A DNA stretch of 64,000 bases, from NCBI GenBank assembly GCA_024279425.1, contig JAJRRO010000111.1, positions 33,918-97,917 on the forward strand, given 5' to 3'. This DNA comes from Bacteroidota bacterium (GTDB lineage: Bacteria; Bacteroidota; Bacteroidia; Flavobacteriales; Flavobacteriaceae). Position numbers and translations under genes: made by a program. This document shows positions 8,045 through 16,722 of this stretch, piece after piece. The notes beneath the pieces are model-generated. The model saw nothing but the letters and a program-made list of their open reading frames with translations, was not told the DNA's origin and did not search any database. Position 1 is the first letter of the stretch; each line of letters starts with the position of its first letter.

Positions 8045-9109
8045 CTAACCTTTACGCTCCATTTCGCTCATTATGTCTACTAATACACCAACACTTTCCA
8101 ACGAAAGGGCGTTATACATAGAGGCTCTATAACCACCTACAGAACGATGCCCATTTAATCCATTAATACCTGCTTCTTTACACATGGCATCAAAAGTTTC
8201 CTTTAACTTGTCATCGGTTAAGTTGAAGGTCGCATTCATAGTAGATCGATCCTCTTTTTTAGCAAAACCATTAAATACTGGGTTCAAATCGACCTCAGAA
8301 TATAATAATCGAGCCTTTTTATCATTGATTTCCTCCATGGCCTGGATTCCTCCAAGGTTTTTTAACCATTCTAAAGTTAACATTGAGGTGTACACTGCAA
8401 AAACAGGAGGCGTATTGAACATGCTATCCTTAGCTATATGTACTTTATAGTCTAACATAGACGGAATTTTTCTAGATACTTTACCTAGAATATCTTCTTT
8501 AATAACAACTAAGGTCGTACCTGCTGGCCCCATATTCTTTTGTGCACCGGCATATATTAGATCAAATTGTGAGAAATCCAATTGCCTTGAGAAAATATCA
8601 GAGCTCATGTCACACACCAAGGGTGCATCAACTTTAGGGAACTTTTTCAACTGGGTTCCGAATATGGTGTTGTTTGAAGTTAGGTGTAGATAATCAAGAC
8701 CCTTCGGTATAGTATATCCTTTAGGGATATAATTGAAGTTTTCGTCTTTGGAAGACCCCACTTCGATTACTTCACCAAAAAATCGTGCCTCTTTAACAGC
8801 TTTGTCGCTCCATGCACCTGTGTTCAAATAGCCTGCTTTATTCTCTAGGAGGTTATATGCAACCATGATAAATTCAAGACTGGCACCGCCTTGTAGGAAC
8901 AGGGCTTTATATCCTTTTCCCTCCAATCCCAAAAGTTCCAAAGCAAGCGCCCTGGCTTTTTCCATAATTTCAATAAAGTCTTTGCTTCTGTGTGATATTT
9001 CAATAAGCGAAAGGCCTGAACCATTTAGGTCCATTACAGCTTCGGAGGCTTTTAAAAATACTTCCTGTGGTAAAACACAAGGGCCGGCACTAAAATTATG
9101 TTTCTTCAT
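8045..9109 (-). CDS. serC: phosphoserine aminotransferase
   Basis: This 354-residue PLP enzyme transfers an amino group from glutamate to 3-phosphohydroxypyruvate, the second step of serine synthesis, and also acts in the pyridoxal phosphate pathway. It begins MKKHNFSAGPCVLPQEV and contains FLQGGASLEF, DMSSDIFSRQLDFSQFD and YAGAQKNMGPAGTTLVVI, where the Lys binds PLP. The end GHRSVGGYRASMYNA is typical. It is first in the ser cluster, followed after about 36 bp by the S23 gene and then serA. Length and motifs are complete. Confidence 0.96.
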   Translation of the reverse strand: MKKHNFSAGPCVLPQEVFLKASEAVMDLNGSGLSLIEISHRSKDFIEIMEKARALALELLGLEGKGYKALFLQGGASLEFIMVAYNLLENKAGYLNTGAWSDKAVKEARFFGEVIEVGSSKDENFNYIPKGYTIPKGLDYLHLTSNNTIFGTQLKKFPKVDAPLVCDMSSDIFSRQLDFSQFDLIYAGAQKNMGPAGTTLVVIKEDILGKVSRKIPSMLDYKVHIAKDSMFNTPPVFAVYTSMLTLEWLKNLGGIQAMEEINDKKARLLYSEVDLNPVFNGFAKKEDRSTMNATFNLTDDKLKETFDAMCKEAGINGLNGHRSVGGYRASMYNALSLESVGVLVDIMSEMERKG

Positions 9110-9183
9110 TGTTTATTGAAAATTAGATCGCTAAGATCATAAAATTAAGGCGAACAATGGGTATGGATTCAGTAATTATTACC

Positions 9184-10242
9184 CTATGTTTTTAACAGGA
9201 ATTCAACAGTGTCCACTCCATCTGCGTAATCGGTTAATCTGGGTTTTTGCGTTTGCCCAAATTTAACCTCATCATTCAATATACCATGGGCAACAACACA
9301 TTGTATCTTTTCCTTGTCCTGATGTAGCTGTTGTTTAAGGCTTTTAAGGGACTCATAATGTTCATAAAAGACAGTGGCAATGGGTGAAGCGTGGCTGTTA
9401 TCTTCTTTTAGCATGAGAAATCCGTTTTCCAAAATCTTGAATTCACTCATCAAATAAACGGCCTTATTATAATCATAGTTGTTGGCATATTTAGCCTGAT
9501 TTATTATTGGGTTAAAATCATAGATTGCCTCAAAAAAAGTGTTGAAATCATATGCTTTTGGCACAAATAGTTTAGACACACTACGACAACCCAACCCATA
9601 ATATCGGAATATATCTTCCCCTAAAGCCTTTAATTGTTCTTTTGATTCCTTGCCCGTTAGAATTGCAACTGAGTTTCGATTTTTACGAATAATAGTAGGC
9701 TTGTGCCCAAAATAATGTTCAAAATAGCGGGATGTATTATCACTGCCTGTAGCAATAACTGCATCAAAATTCTCTAATTTATTTTCGGTGATGACAATTT
9801 CCCCTTTCAATGAAGGCGTTGATTCAGTAAGGTATTTCAATATAAATGGCAATAAAACCAGATCATTCGAGGATAATTTAATCAAAGCTTTATTACCCGT
9901 GAGCACAACCGCCAAAAAATCATGAAAGCCTACTAAGGGAATATTGCCTGCCATGATAAGGGCTACGGTCTTATATTTATTTTCATCCAATTTGTAAGTG
10001 GACAGCCAATACTCTAAATTTCCCTTAGTAAGTAGACTCCCCCAACTTTTAATTGAAAAAAGCACATTCTCTTCGGTAAACCAGCCATTTTTATGGGAAG
10101 CCAGTACAATGGCATCATTGAATTCCTTTTGCCATTCAGATTTTGGCGAATGGGACTGGGCATCTTTACTGATTTCACAAAATGCTCTAAAGAAATCCCC
10201 TAGTTCTACAAAAGCCTGTAATCTTTCCTTATGGTCTATCAT
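9184..10242 (-). CDS. acyl-CoA reductase, LuxC-like
   Basis: The 352-residue protein contains VALIMAGNIPLVGFHDFL and KLSSNDLVLLPFI near residues 92-135, ATGSDNTSRYFEHYF near 160-175, and GLGCRSVSKLFVPK with the catalytic-type Cys near 218. These are features of the LuxC/acyl-CoA reductase group of the aldehyde dehydrogenase superfamily. No luxD/E or luciferase genes are nearby, so a bioluminescence role is not suggested. It diverges from the ferredoxin gene; this LuxC-like/ferredoxin/serC neighbourhood is common in flavobacteria, from memory. The physiological substrate is unknown. Confidence 0.85.
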   Translation of the reverse strand: MIDHKERLQAFVELGDFFRAFCEISKDAQSHSPKSEWQKEFNDAIVLASHKNGWFTEENVLFSIKSWGSLLTKGNLEYWLSTYKLDENKYKTVALIMAGNIPLVGFHDFLAVVLTGNKALIKLSSNDLVLLPFILKYLTESTPSLKGEIVITENKLENFDAVIATGSDNTSRYFEHYFGHKPTIIRKNRNSVAILTGKESKEQLKALGEDIFRYYGLGCRSVSKLFVPKAYDFNTFFEAIYDFNPIINQAKYANNYDYNKAVYLMSEFKILENGFLMLKEDNSHASPIATVFYEHYESLKSLKQQLHQDKEKIQCVVAHGILNDEVKFGQTQKPRLTDYADGVDTVEFLLKT

Positions 10243-10247
10243 AATAG

Positions 10248-10278
10248 TTGTGCAGAAATGTATTAGGGTTTACCTTTG
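10248..10278 (+). promoter_or_regulatory. Bacteroidetes-type promoter of the ferredoxin gene
   Basis: A TTG at 10248-10250 is followed after 20 nt by TACCTTTG at 10271-10278, an exact match to the TAnnTTTG -7 consensus. The expected transcript would start near 10285, giving a leader of about 45 nt before the ATG at 10330. Confidence 0.65.
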
Positions 10279-10329
10279 GGCAAAAATAGGGATGCTGAAG
10301 CTAATTCGGTTTAAAAGGAAAGAAAAATT

Positions 10330-10683
10330 ATGGCAATCATAATAACTGATGAATGTATAAATTGCGGAGCCTGTGAGCCTGAGTGTCCTAATACTGCAAT
10401 TTATGAAGGAGCTGATGAATGGAGATACAGTGATGGGACCTCCTTAACCGGGGATGTCGTATTGTCAAATGGCAAATCTGTTAATGCAGATAATGTTCAG
10501 GAACCGGTTAGTGATGAGCTTTACTATATAGTGGCCGATAAATGTACAGAATGTAAAGGTTTTCATGACGAACCCCAATGTGCTGCGGTATGTCCTGTTG
10601 ACTGTTGTGTTCCAGACGAAGATCATGTGGAATCTGAGGAAGAGCTAATGGGTAAGCAGCAGTTTATGCACCCCGAGGATTAG
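10330..10683 (+). CDS. fdx: 2[4Fe-4S] ferredoxin
   Basis: A 117-residue acidic, soluble protein with two cluster-binding sites. The first is [19 protein letters not shown] near the N-terminus. The second is [20 protein letters not shown], with an extended spacer between its second and third Cys, followed by DCCVPDED. This is the YfhL/Alvin-type ferredoxin pattern, in which the second site carries an insertion. It should carry electrons in the cytoplasm; the redox partners are not shown. It has its own promoter and ends 5 bp before the convergent arginase-family gene. Confidence 0.92.
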   Translation: MAIIITDECINCGACEPECPNTAIYEGADEWRYSDGTSLTGDVVLSNGKSVNADNVQEPVSDELYYIVADKCTECKGFHDEPQCAAVCPVDCCVPDEDHVESEEELMGKQQFMHPED

Positions 10684-10688
10684 AATTC

Positions 10689-11480
10689 CTAATTATTTTC
10701 TAAAATTTTAGCGATAATTTCCTTTACTAATTTGGCACATACCATTGCGGTCATGTTATTAATGTCTCTGGTTGGATTATATTCTACAAGGTCTGCTCCT
10801 ATGATAGGTGCTTGTATCCGTTGAATTATGCTGATGACCTGTCTGGTATTGAATCCTCCTGGTTCATGATGGGATACCCCTGGAGCAAAAGCTGGATCTA
10901 GGGCGTCAATATCCAAAGACAAATAAATAGGGTTGTTGAAGGTCGGTAATTTGTTCAACGCAAAATCCTTCATTTCAACAATTTCAACTCCAAATTTATC
11001 TGCTTGTTTCTTCTGATGTGTAGATAAGGTTCGTATGCCAATCTGCACTAAGCGATTGGCTAGGTTTTCTTCCATGATTCGGGCAAACGGACAGGCGTGG
11101 GAATATTTGCCTCCTTCAAATTGGTCATAAAGGTCACTATGGGCATCAATATGCAGAATAGTAACGGGTCCGTGTACGTTATTTACAGCCTTTAAAATTG
11201 GGTAAGTAATGGAATGGTCACCTCCCAAAGTGACCAAAGTCTTTTTCTGATCAAGGTTTATACGAGTGATTTTTTCGATATCAAAGTAGTTCTCAATTTC
11301 AAAATCCCCTTTATCATCTCAGACATTTGGACGTAATTCCATTCCAGATTCCGAAAAGTAATTGGCCGAATCACAGTTATAGGCCTCCCTTATCAAGGGT
11401 GGGGCCAGGGCCGGTCCTTTTAAATAAGATGATTTTTCATCGTACAAGTAACCTTGGAGGGTGATTTTTTTATCCGACAT
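10689..11480 (-). pseudogene. agmatinase/arginase-family gene interrupted by one in-frame TGA
   Basis: From ATG at 11480 to the stop at 10689 a single frame encodes a full-length ureohydrolase, broken only by TGA at 11319-11321 after ...GMELRPNV. The part after the stop contains every metal-binding motif: LGGDHS, HIDAHSD, and SLDIDALDPAFAPGVSHHEPGG. The part before it (LQGYLYDEKSSYLKGPALAPP) is the usual N-terminus. The enzyme would hydrolyse a guanidino compound such as agmatine or arginine to release urea. An internal ATG at 11237 could start a 182-residue product lacking about 80 residues, probably non-functional. A TGG-to-TGA change is the simplest explanation. Confidence 0.85.
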
Positions 11481-11582
11481 GTTTTAACAAGATTGATCCA
11501 TATAAAGATATACAGTCCAATTTGAAATATGTTCCTGTGTTATTTGTTTTGGCAACTTTAATGAATTTCTATAGGTAAGAGC

Positions 11583-11590
11583 TATATTTG
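11583..11590 (+). promoter_or_regulatory. -7 promoter box of ychF
   Basis: TATATTTG matches the Bacteroidetes -7 consensus TAnnTTTG exactly and lies 24 bp before the ychF ATG. A good -33 TTG at the usual distance is not evident; TTTA at 11557-11560 is the best candidate. Confidence 0.5.
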
Positions 11591-11614
11591 CAGCTGTTTT
11601 AAAAACAAAGTAAA

Positions 11615-12709
11615 ATGAAAGCTGGTATCGTAGGACTTCCAAATGTCGGAAAATCAACTCTTTTTAACTGTTTATCCAATGCAAAGGCGCAGAGTGCAAA
11701 CTTTCCTTTTTGTACCATAGAGCCTAACATAGGAGTTGTGAATGTTCCTGATACCAGACTTGAAAAATTGGAAGAACTTGTAAATCCGGAACGAGTTTTA
11801 CCTGCCATTGTTGAAATTGTTGATATTGCAGGCTTGGTAAAAGGGGCCAGCAAAGGTGAAGGACTTGGAAATCAGTTTTTAGGTAATATTCGTGAAACCG
11901 ATGCCATACTACACGTGCTACGTTGTTTTGACAATGATAATGTTGTTCACGTTGATGGTTCAGTAGATCCCATACGAGATAAAGAGACCATTGACATGGA
12001 ACTGCAATTGAAAGACTTGGAGACGGTAGACAAGAAATTGGACAAAGTGAAACGTGCCGCAAAAACAGGAAATAAGGAAGCTCAAAAGGAGGAAGCTGTT
12101 TTATTGAAATTGAAAGATGGATTGGAAGCTGGCGTATCAGTTAGGGCCATTGAACTTTCGGATGACGATAGGCGTGATTATGTGAAACCTTTACAGTTTA
12201 TAACAGACAAACCTGTTATGTATGTTTGTAATGTTGATGAAGAAGCAGCCGTCTCGGGCAATGCTTATGTTGAAAAAGTAAAAGCCATCGTGGCTAATGA
12301 AAATGCAGAGGTTGTTGTATTGGCAGTAGGTACTGAAGCGGACATCACAGAATTGGAAACCTATGAGGAGCGACAAATGTTTTTGGAAGATTTAGGGCTT
12401 TCAGAACCTGGCTCTGCCAAATTGATTCGCAGTGCCTATAAATTATTGGATTTAGAAACCTATTTTACGGCTGGCGTCAAGGAAGTTAGGGCTTGGACGA
12501 TTCCCGTTGGGGCAACCGCACCACAGGCAGCTGGGGTCATACATACCGATTTTGAAAAAGGCTTTATTCGTGCGGAGGTAATTGCGTATAATGACTATGT
12601 TTCCTATGGCAGTGAATCAAAAGTCAAAGAAGCCGGTAAAATGCGTGTGGAAGGAAAAGACTATGTCGTCAAAGATGGCGATGTTATGCATTTTAGGTTT
12701 AACGTGTAG
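11615..12709 (+). CDS. ychF: redox-regulated ribosome-binding ATPase YchF (OBG family)
   Basis: The 364-residue protein opens with [18 protein letters not shown] (the G1 loop), followed by the switch region [20 protein letters not shown] (G3), a coiled-coil insertion around residues 120-190, the YVCNVDEE motif (NxxE, the altered G4 that favours ATP), and a C-terminal TGS domain ending [18 protein letters not shown] ... [10 protein letters not shown]. YchF binds ribosomes and hydrolyses ATP; it acts in stress responses. Length and motifs are complete. It is monocistronic and followed by a 640-bp region without intact genes. Confidence 0.97.
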   Translation: MKAGIVGLPNVGKSTLFNCLSNAKAQSANFPFCTIEPNIGVVNVPDTRLEKLEELVNPERVLPAIVEIVDIAGLVKGASKGEGLGNQFLGNIRETDAILHVLRCFDNDNVVHVDGSVDPIRDKETIDMELQLKDLETVDKKLDKVKRAAKTGNKEAQKEEAVLLKLKDGLEAGVSVRAIELSDDDRRDYVKPLQFITDKPVMYVCNVDEEAAVSGNAYVEKVKAIVANENAEVVVLAVGTEADITELETYEERQMFLEDLGLSEPGSAKLIRSAYKLLDLETYFTAGVKEVRAWTIPVGATAPQAAGVIHTDFEKGFIRAEVIAYNDYVSYGSESKVKEAGKMRVEGKDYVVKDGDVMHFRFNV

Positions 12710-12803
12710 CTTGTGATTTTTCAATTGTTATATACTTTCTTTGGAGTTGTAATTGCCTTTCATTTGTCATACGGGGTTGGCAAATTTTAATCTACCCCTT
12801 TTA

Positions 12804-12964
12804 GAGACTGTTTTGAATTTTATGATTGGAATTTTGTATATGCCATTTTTGATGTAACATGAGGTAAAATAGATGATAATAGCAGTGCTACTTGAAGATA
12901 TTTTAACAAAATGGTGCGCAAAAAGAGCCATAGAAAAACAATTGATAGAATTCAAAACAGTCTC
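12804..12964 (+). mobile_element. MITE-like element, probably an IS5-type internal deletion
   Basis: Perfect 16-bp terminal inverted repeats GAGACTGTTTTGAATT (12804-12819) and AATTCAAAACAGTCTC (12949-12964) enclose about 130 bp. TTA directly flanks both ends (12801-12803 and 12965-12967), as expected for a 3-bp target duplication. Inside, a short plus-strand frame from about 12871 ends in AIEKQLIEFKTVS and its stop falls at the end of the right repeat, like the C-terminus of a transposase. It is therefore probably a deleted copy of a larger insertion sequence. The IS5/IS1031 assignment is from the repeat style and the TTA duplication only. Confidence 0.7.
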
Positions 12965-12977
12965 TTAGTATAGCTTC

Positions 12978-13136
12978 ATGAAATATTGCCGCACATTTCC
13001 CTTGCTTATTCTTTTATTTATTGTTGGCTGTTCAAAGTCAGATTCCAATCAGGAAATTGGACAAAAACCTATACATCTTTCGGTATTGACCACATTGACC
13101 ATTACCGAAACCTCGATTTTCGTTAGGGAGAGGTAA
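12978..13136 (+). pseudogene. short lipoprotein remnant
   Basis: An ATG-started frame of 52 codons encodes a clear lipoprotein signal (FPLLILLFIVGCSKSDSN) followed by only about 30 further residues before TAA. It begins 11 bp after the right duplication of the MITE-like element. A lipoprotein signal on so short a chain suggests that the rest has been lost. No family is recognised. From 13137 to 13355 no further coding frame is seen. Confidence 0.5.
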
Positions 13137-13287
13137 TATCTCGGATGATGGTGGCAGAATGTTATCGAACCACACTATATTTAAAAATCAAGAAGTTACG
13201 TTTTTCGCAATTTAATGAGTAGCTTATTTGATTGGAACGTTTGTTTTATTCTGCCTTTAGATTAAGGTGCTGCACATATAATTTGGT

Positions 13288-13317
13288 AATTATTACACAA
13301 GGTAAATTGTAATAATT
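13288..13317. repeat. perfect 10-bp inverted repeat downstream of the ABC island
   Basis: AATTATTACA and TGTAATAATT are perfect complements separated by 10 nt. The site lies about 40 bp past the last permease gene of the minus-strand island. It lacks a clear T-run, so it could be a weak terminator, a binding site or an end of the island. Its role is unknown. Confidence 0.5.
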
Positions 13318-13355
13318 TCATAGAACTAAATTTCTTACACTGTAAATCAAAGAAG

Positions 13356-14477
13356 CTAACTCGTCTTTTTATAACTCCAAACTGCCAATCCATTCATAAC
13401 ACTAGCATACAACAGGGTTTTTTGAAGTTGTGGTAAAATGTCTGTAAATGTAGAACCTTTGAGCATTACCATTCGCATAACTTCAACAAAGTATTTTATT
13501 GGATTAAATTCTGTAAGGTATTGAGCCCATTTCGGCATACTTTCAATGGGTGTGAAAAGTCCACTCATTAAAATAAAAATCACCACAAAAAACCACGCTA
13601 TAAACATTGCCTGTTGTTGTGTATCTGTAAAGTTAGAGATAAAAAATCCCATTCCTAAAATAACCAAAATATAAATGGAAGTGTACAAATAAAGTAGCGC
13701 AATACTGCCCAACATTGGCACGTTAAAAATAAGTTTGGCAATGATTAATCCAATGGTTAAAATTGCGATTCCAATTACCCAAAACGGAAAGAGTTTACCA
13801 ATAATAAACTGGTATTTTTTAATTGGAGTTACGTTTATTTGTTCTAGAGTGCCAACTTCTTTTTCACGAACAATATTCATTCCTGATAAGAAAAGCGTTA
13901 TCATAGTAACTAGCAAAACCAAAATTCCAGGAACCATATAGGTTTTATAGTTCAAGGTCTTATTATACCAAAACGAAGGAATACTTGTGATACTTTGTGG
14001 TTTGTTTTCTGCATCTTGAGGTTGCATCAAATCAATTTGCACATTTTTATTAAACTGCTGAATAATTTGATTGATATACACATTTTCAACACCTGCAGCA
14101 GCACCATCGATTGCATTGATCGTAATTCCTAAATGTGTTTTTTTGTCTTTTTGTAAGTCTTTTTCAAAATGTTGAGGGATCTCTAAAACAACATCTACTT
14201 TACCCTTAAGCATTGCCGAACTTGCTAATTTTTCCGAAGCGAAACTTGAAATAGTATTAAAATAGGTAGATGCATCAAATTTTTCTATTAACGCTCTTGA
14301 TGACGATGAATAATCGTTATCAACGTATGAGAATTTTATGTTTTTAATCTCAAAAGTTGCTGCGTTTGATAGGATTACCAACTGCAATAATGGTAAAATA
14401 AATATAATAGGCAACATTCCTTTATTTCTAAAGATTTGCTTGAATTCCTTTTGTATGATGTATCCTATTGTTTTCAT
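13356..14477 (-). CDS. ABC-2 type exporter permease (YbhR/YbhS-like)
   Basis: The 373-residue product (ATG at 14477, MKTIGYIIQKEFKQIF; the upstream GTG at 14492 is less likely) has the ABC-2 layout: one N-terminal membrane helix (about 18-37), a large extracytoplasmic region of about 140 residues, then five helices in the C-terminal half. MNIVREKEVGTLEQINVTPI is the typical coupling segment facing the ATPase. It pairs with the next permease and two ATPases to form a drug or metabolite exporter like E. coli YbhFSR. It is last in the island operon. Confidence 0.9.
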   Translation of the reverse strand: MKTIGYIIQKEFKQIFRNKGMLPIIFILPLLQLVILSNAATFEIKNIKFSYVDNDYSSSSRALIEKFDASTYFNTISSFASEKLASSAMLKGKVDVVLEIPQHFEKDLQKDKKTHLGITINAIDGAAAGVENVYINQIIQQFNKNVQIDLMQPQDAENKPQSITSIPSFWYNKTLNYKTYMVPGILVLLVTMITLFLSGMNIVREKEVGTLEQINVTPIKKYQFIIGKLFPFWVIGIAILTIGLIIAKLIFNVPMLGSIALLYLYTSIYILVILGMGFFISNFTDTQQQAMFIAWFFVVIFILMSGLFTPIESMPKWAQYLTEFNPIKYFVEVMRMVMLKGSTFTDILPQLQKTLLYASVMNGLAVWSYKKTS

Positions 14478-14538
14478 AGACAGTGATCTCACTAATTGTC
14501 ACGAATTATTTTATTTACTGTTTAGGCTGCTAACTTAA

Positions 14539-15651
14539 TCACTCCAATCTGATTTTATATTTCTTCACGCTTAATCCTATAAAAAACAGTGTCATTCCTA
14601 ATAAAATCAAGGTTTCTTTCCAAATAAAAGCAATGCCAACACCTTTTAGCATAATGCCTTTTAAGATGATGATAAACCATTTTGCAGGAATAATGTTACT
14701 TATAATTTGTAATGGCAAAGGCATACTTGATATTGGAAAAATAAATCCAGATAAAATAATTACAGGAAGCATTAATCCCATTAACGAAATCATCATTGCC
14801 GATTGTTGTGTTGCCGAAATGGTTGAAATTAATATTCCTAATGATAAAGCGTTGATGATAAACAAAACGCTTTCAAATCCTAATAAAAATAGGCTTCCTT
14901 GAACTGGCATTTTAAAAATAAAAATGCTTAAAACAATTATCACAATTGCGTTAATAACTGATAGAAAAATATATGGAACCACCTTGCCAATAATCACCTG
15001 AAACGGTTTTAAAGGTGATACTAACAGGATTTCCATAGTGCCTAATTCTTTTTCTCTGGTGATAGAAATGGAGGTCATCATTGCCGAAACGAGCATCAAA
15101 ATAATAGTCATAACACCTGGAACAAACATAAACACACTTTTTAATTCCGGATTGTAAACCATACGTGTTTGTGGCACAATTTGGTAAGCAATTTTAATGT
15201 CTTTGTTTAATTCTTGTTGGTACTTTCTTAAAATTGAGTTCACAAAATTACTAATGGTATTTGCTGTATTTGGATCTGTAGCATCTGTAATAATCTGAAT
15301 GGTTGCAGCGTTTTTTTTAATGAGTTTTTTACTGAAATCTTTTTCAAAATTTAAAACTGCTTTTACTTTTCCTTTTTTGAAAACGGATTCTATATCAGCT
15401 TCACGCCCAATAAATTGTTGAACGCTAAAATATTTTGAAGCCGAGATTTTGTTGATAATTTCTTGTGTGGTTGCATCTTTAGAGTGATCTAAAATGGCAA
15501 TATCTACATTGTTGATTTCATTAGTAATGGCAAAACCAAACAACATAATTTGAGCAATAGGCATCCCAAAGAGGATAAACAATGAGCGTCTATCTCTAAA
15601 GATGTGGTAAAACTCTTTTTTTATAAAGCCTATAAATCGTTTCATATTCAT
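14539..15651 (-). CDS. ABC-2 type exporter permease (YbhR/YbhS-like), second subunit
   Basis: A 370-residue paralogue of its neighbour with the same layout: helix 1 near residues 25-45 (SLFILFGMPIAQIMLFGFAI), an extracytoplasmic domain of about 130 residues, then five helices. The coupling stretch is SISITREKELGTMEILLVSP. MKRFIGFIKKEF at 15645 is an alternative start two codons downstream. The two permeases presumably form a heterodimer. The gene is separated by a 312-bp repeat-rich gap from the ATPase gene upstream. The frame is intact. Confidence 0.9.
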   Translation of the reverse strand: MNMKRFIGFIKKEFYHIFRDRRSLFILFGMPIAQIMLFGFAITNEINNVDIAILDHSKDATTQEIINKISASKYFSVQQFIGREADIESVFKKGKVKAVLNFEKDFSKKLIKKNAATIQIITDATDPNTANTISNFVNSILRKYQQELNKDIKIAYQIVPQTRMVYNPELKSVFMFVPGVMTIILMLVSAMMTSISITREKELGTMEILLVSPLKPFQVIIGKVVPYIFLSVINAIVIIVLSIFIFKMPVQGSLFLLGFESVLFIINALSLGILISTISATQQSAMMISLMGLMLPVIILSGFIFPISSMPLPLQIISNIIPAKWFIIILKGIMLKGVGIAFIWKETLILLGMTLFFIGLSVKKYKIRLE

Positions 15652-15802
15652 TTTCTGCGTAGGCAGAGATCTTATTTATTACTTAAATCATAGAGTTCTC
15701 GACTTTAGTTCATCTTGATCGAAGACGAAAGTCTCAAACGACATTTTTACTGTTTCACAGAGATTCACAAAGGAATCGCAAAGTTTAACAAAGGTTTTTT
15801 TA

Positions 15803-15883
15803 TGTCATTGCGAGGGGTTTGCGATGTAGCAATCTGCTAATTATTAATGAGATTACTTCAGTCGTTCCTTCTTCGTAATGACA
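15803..15883. repeat. GTCATTGCGAG-type inverted repeat element
   Basis: The outer arms TGTCATTGCGAG (15803-15814) and CTTCGTAATGACA (15871-15883) are imperfect inverse copies, with inner arms GCAATCT and AGATTAC. This is the common REP-like hairpin with ends resembling GTCATTGCGAG, known from many bacteria. A truncated relative (about 15898-15925, ending TTCGTAATGACA) follows directly. Together they fill most of the 312-bp gap 15652-15963, which has no coding frame. The gap ends in a short CACTATTCACTATTCACT simple repeat. Confidence 0.7.
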
Positions 15884-15963
15884 GAGGTTTAATTTTTGAG
15901 ATTCCTTCACTGCATTCGTAATGACATATTTTTCACTATTCACTATTCACTCTTTCAACTTTT

Positions 15964-16692
15964 TCACCCTCTCGCCAATTTTAAAAACACGTCATTCATG
16001 CTATCCACTTTAAATTGCTCTTTTAATTTTTTAGGAGTGTTTAATGCTTCTATTTTTCCATCAACCATAATGGAGACTCTATCACAATATTCGGCTTCGT
16101 CCATGTAATGTGTGGTTACAAAAACGGTTGTGCCTTTGTTGGCTGTTTTATAGATCATTTCCCAAAATTGTCGTCTTGTAATTGGGTCAACACCTCCTGT
16201 TGGTTCGTCTAAAAAAATGATTTTAGGATCGTGCAACAACGCAACCGAAAAGGCTAATTTTTGTTTCCAGCCTAAAGGCAAAGAACTAACTAGTTCATTT
16301 GTTACTTCTTGCAAGCCTAATTCTTCAACCAATTGGCATCGTTTTTCTTTAATACGTTTTCTTGGCAAACCATAAATTCCACCATAAAACGTAATATTTT
16401 CCTTAACCGTTAAATCATCATATAAAGCAAATTTTTGACTCATATAACCAATGTTTTTCTTGATGTCTTCTGCATTTTTATACACATCAAAACCAGCCAC
16501 TTTTGCACTGCCAGAAGTTGGTGAGGAAATGCCGATCAACATTTTCATTGCTGTTGTTTTCCCTGCCCCATTAGCTCCTAAAAAGCCAAAGATCTCTCCT
16601 TGTTTTACATTGAAAGTAATGGTGTTTACAGCAGTGAAATCGCCAAATATTTTGGTTAAGGCTTTAACTTCTATGACGTTTTTGTTTTTCAT
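15964..16692 (-). CDS. ABC exporter ATP-binding subunit (YbhF C-terminal-half-like)
   Basis: The 242-residue protein starts at the ATG at 16692 (MKNKNVIEVKALTKIFG). Ten extra in-frame codons upstream fall in a CCCGCGAAAGTGGG repeat and are rejected. It has Walker A GANGAGKTTAMKML, Q-loop YMSQKFALYDDLTV, signature SSLPLGWKQKLAFS (a non-canonical form of LSGG), Walker B IIFLDEPTGGVDP and the H-loop TTHYMDEAEYCD. This signature is typical of the second half of fused YbhF-type ATPases; here the two halves are separate genes. It hydrolyses ATP for the two downstream permeases. Confidence 0.9.
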   Translation of the reverse strand: MKNKNVIEVKALTKIFGDFTAVNTITFNVKQGEIFGFLGANGAGKTTAMKMLIGISSPTSGSAKVAGFDVYKNAEDIKKNIGYMSQKFALYDDLTVKENITFYGGIYGLPRKRIKEKRCQLVEELGLQEVTNELVSSLPLGWKQKLAFSVALLHDPKIIFLDEPTGGVDPITRRQFWEMIYKTANKGTTVFVTTHYMDEAEYCDRVSIMVDGKIEALNTPKKLKEQFKVDSMNDVFLKLARG

Positions 16693-16722
16693 GTTTATTT
16701 CCCGCGAAAGTGGGAATCTCAT

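Noticed and set aside
11319..11321. Selenocysteine or tryptophan recoding of the TGA in the arginase-family gene
   Set aside because: No known selenoprotein of this family, no SECIS-like stem noticed after it, and many genes in the window end in TGA, so code change is not supported.
12767..12955. A 62-codon minus-strand frame across the MITE-like element
   Set aside because: It runs into the inverted repeat and has no coding signature; it is explained by the element.
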